Made by a program: the position numbers and the translations under genes | Shown: one piece after another, positions 61,985 to 64,000 of the stretch | Layout: every line of letters begins with the position of its first letter | Position numbering within the stretch: the first letter of the stretch is position 1 | NCBI RefSeq assembly: GCF_024742075.1 | Contig: NZ_JANSGD010000001.1 | Location: 62,001-126,000, forward strand | Direction: 5' to 3' | Source of the DNA: Facklamia sp. 7083-14-GEN3 | GTDB taxonomy: Bacteria; Bacillota; Bacilli; Lactobacillales; Aerococcaceae | DNA length: 64,000 nucleotides | The notes under the pieces: generated by a model | The model's input: only the letters and a program-made list of their open reading frames with translations | What the model was told of the DNA's origin: nothing | The model's database searches: none

Positions 61985-63376
61985 ATGAACGATATAGATC
62001 AATATATAGATAAGATAGTAGAAAATCAGCAAAATTTTTTCTTTTCCGGTGCCACTCAATCACATTCTTTTCGTATTGAACAAATCATAAAATTGGAACA
62101 CGCAATTCGCAAGTATGAAGAAGATATTCTAGCAGCCTTAAAACAAGATTTACATAAAAATGAAGTGGAAGCTTATCTAACTGAGTTAGGGCTGGTCTAT
62201 CAAACCATCGCCAAGGTGAAGAAAAGATTAGCTCGCTGGATGAAACCAAAAAGAGTAAGAACACCTTTAGCCTTTCAAATATCTAAAAGTTATATCGTCA
62301 ATGATCCCTATGGAGTAACTTGTATTATTGGTCCTTTTAATTATCCCTTCCAATTATTAATCGAGCCATTAATAGGTGCAATCATAGGGGGAAATACAGC
62401 TATTATTAAACCCTCTGAAACGGCTGTGGCAACAGGTCAAGTCATTAAAAAACTGATTCATGAAACTTTTGATGAAGATTATATCGCAGTTGTTGAAGGT
62501 GGAAAAGAGACCGTCACTGCTTTAATTCATGCCCCTTTTGATTATGTTTTCTTTACAGGGAGTGTGCCAGTTGGCAAGATTATTGCCAAAGCTTGTGCAG
62601 AGCGATTGACTCCCCATACTTTAGAATTAGGAGGAAAGAGTCCGGCTATTGTTGACGATACAGCAAATTTAGAAGTAGCTGCTCAACGAATTGCTTTTGG
62701 TAAATTTACCAATGCTGGACAAACTTGTGTGGCTCCTGATTATGTTTTAGTCCATCAATCTGTTCATCAAGCATTTGTTAAGCAATTGAAGCAAACCATT
62801 CAACAATTTTATGGTGACACGCCACAAGAAAGTTCAGATTATGGTCGTATTATCACTAAAGATTCGACGCAAAGATTGGCTGATTTAATTGAGCAGGAAA
62901 GAGAACATGTGATTTTCGGAGGACAAGTCGATATGGACAAGTGTTATATCTCCCCAACTCTTGTTGATAAAGTTGATTGGAGTCATCCAGCCATGCAGGA
63001 TGAACTTTTTGGTCCTATTTTACCAATTATTGTATATTCAGACTTACAATTACTTATCAATGAAATGAAGCAATTACCTAAGCCCTTAGCGGCTTACCTA
63101 TTTAGTCAAAATAAACAAACGATTGACTTTTTCACTAATCATTTGTCTTTTGGTGGCGGTTGTATCAACGATACCATGTTACATGTTGGTAATGCGAATC
63201 TACCTTTTGGTGGAGTAGGAACTTCAGGTAGGGGAGCCTACCACGGCTATGCTAGTTTTAAAACCTTTACTCATCAGAAATCGATGATGAAACGATCAAC
63301 TACTTTTAATCCAAACATTATCTTTCCACCTTATACAGACTTTAAACATAAAATTTTAAAATTGTTTTTATCATAA
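61985..63376 (+). CDS. Class 3 aldehyde dehydrogenase
   Basis: A 463-residue NAD(P)-dependent enzyme that oxidises long-chain or aromatic aldehydes. The Glu site is LELGGKSPAIVDD and the nucleophile is in FTNAGQTCVAPDYV; PFNYPFQLLIEPLIGAI is typical of class 3. PFGGVGTSGRGAYHGYASFKTFTH ends the catalytic domain, and a hydrophobic-basic tail (HKILKLFLS) may touch the membrane. TGAGGAGA precedes the ATG. It lies 50 bases after ddl, with no terminator between them. Confidence 0.92.
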   Translation: MNDIDQYIDKIVENQQNFFFSGATQSHSFRIEQIIKLEHAIRKYEEDILAALKQDLHKNEVEAYLTELGLVYQTIAKVKKRLARWMKPKRVRTPLAFQISKSYIVNDPYGVTCIIGPFNYPFQLLIEPLIGAIIGGNTAIIKPSETAVATGQVIKKLIHETFDEDYIAVVEGGKETVTALIHAPFDYVFFTGSVPVGKIIAKACAERLTPHTLELGGKSPAIVDDTANLEVAAQRIAFGKFTNAGQTCVAPDYVLVHQSVHQAFVKQLKQTIQQFYGDTPQESSDYGRIITKDSTQRLADLIEQEREHVIFGGQVDMDKCYISPTLVDKVDWSHPAMQDELFGPILPIIVYSDLQLLINEMKQLPKPLAAYLFSQNKQTIDFFTNHLSFGGGCINDTMLHVGNANLPFGGVGTSGRGAYHGYASFKTFTHQKSMMKRSTTFNPNIIFPPYTDFKHKILKLFLS

Positions 63377-63518
63377 CTACTTGAAATTTCAGCGAATCCT
63401 TACACATCAACACTGAGAGCATTTTTCTGAGTCACTTTGTTAGCCTATTTTTTTAAAGTGGCGTATGATTGAAGTATGCAGATGTTATAAGTAAAAATAT
63501 TAACAAGGAGGGCACAAT

Positions 63519-64000
63519 ATGGAGCGTTTGAAGGACAAAGCGGCAATCGTAACAGGTGGTGCTGGAGGAATCGGTTCGGCTATCGTACGTGCCTATGCTA
63601 GAGAAGGTGCGAAAGTGGCGATTGTTGATCTTAACCAAGAGAAAGGTGAGGCTTTAAGTCAATCGTTAAATGATGAAGGTTACGAGACCTTCTTTATAAA
63701 GACAGATTTAACTAAGAAGTCAGCTCTAGAAGCTTGTATTCAAGAAGTTGTCGACCGCTATCATCAAATTGATATTTTGGTTAATAACGCCCACGCTTCA
63801 AGAATGAAAGGGTTCTTAGATATTACAGAAGAAGATTTAGCGTTATCTATGGATTCAGGCTTTTATGCGACATTTTTCCTATGTCAATTAGCAATTCCTT
63901 ACCTCAAAAAAACCAAGGGTAATATTATAAACTTTGGTTCAGGAGCAGCAATTAAAGGGGATAACCAACAAGGATCTTATGTCGCAGCTAAAGAAGCTAT
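63519..64000 (+). CDS. Short-chain dehydrogenase/reductase, cut by the window end
   Basis: The ATG at 63519 behind AAGGAGGG opens a frame that runs out of the window after 160 codons. The Rossmann motif TGGAGGIGSAI, DILVNNAH (NNAG variant), the Ser in NFGSGAA and the catalytic YVAAK are all seen, so it is a classical SDR. The substrate is unknown. The C-terminal third lies outside the window. Confidence 0.88.
   Translation, partial: MERLKDKAAIVTGGAGGIGSAIVRAYAREGAKVAIVDLNQEKGEALSQSLNDEGYETFFIKTDLTKKSALEACIQEVVDRYHQIDILVNNAHASRMKGFLDITEEDLALSMDSGFYATFFLCQLAIPYLKKTKGNIINFGSGAAIKGDNQQGSYVAAKEA

Noticed and set aside
1-64000. CRISPR arrays, tRNA or rRNA genes, prophage modules
   Set aside because: No regularly spaced direct repeats, no cloverleaf-like sequences and no phage structural or integrase genes were seen by eye.

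Overview
The window looks like a chromosomal segment of a low-GC Gram-positive bacterium of the Lactobacillales. Codon use is AT-rich, Shine-Dalgarno sequences are strong, and GTG and TTG starts are frequent. A histidine-triad (Pht-type) surface protein, FabK, a B. subtilis-ordered rbsRKDACB operon and cre-like boxes fit a Facklamia/Aerococcaceae-like lineage. The family placement is inference; no rRNA or tRNA gene was seen.

Left part (1-15.3 kb). A LysR gene is broken by an in-frame stop. It is followed by a FabK-type enoyl-ACP reductase and a GNAT enzyme. A zinc operon then encodes a ZnuA/AdcA-family binding protein and a 1077-residue Pht protein, and a Zur-like box sits at its promoter. 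A CxxC mini-protein, a two-domain rhodanese and an RlmD-family rRNA methyltransferase follow. Next is a five-gene iron-siderophore uptake operon headed by a GntR regulator with a His/Cys-rich tail.

Middle part (15.3-38 kb). This is an accessory patchwork: an IS3-family transposase remnant, a decayed copy of a SAM-I leader, several GNAT enzymes, a metallophosphoesterase, a drug/metabolite transporter, an orphan secreted acidic protein and an AbaSI-like modification-dependent nuclease. A secreted toxin locus (25.5-29.6 kb) encodes a large surface protein, a Sec-exported protein ending in an LHH-type HNH nuclease domain, and an EcsC-family protein. After it come an alanine/sodium symporter with a clear cre, a Nudix hydrolase, small membrane proteins, a DsbA/FrnE protein and a DUF6110-like/P-type ATPase pair.

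Right part (38-64 kb). The complete ribose operon (minus strand) is followed by a six-gene restriction-modification locus of the MORC/Z1 type: Z1 helicase, GHKL ATPase, an unknown protein, a DUF6339-like protein, a PLD (NgoFVII-like) nuclease and a C5-cytosine methyltransferase. Next to it, on the minus strand, is an intact SAM-I (S-box) riboswitch with promoter, aptamer and attenuator. It controls only one 102-residue protein of unknown function. Then come arsRDA without a pump gene, a DDAH-like amidinohydrolase, a DUF421 protein, a PAP2 phosphatase, a BCCT transporter, Ddl, an aldehyde dehydrogenase and an SDR cut by the window end.

The best candidates for something new are the S-box-regulated small protein, the surface-protein/LHH-toxin/EcsC locus, and the two anonymous components of the GHKL-Z1 restriction locus. 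A cross-cutting oddity is that all three substrate-binding proteins in the window lack a lipobox cysteine.
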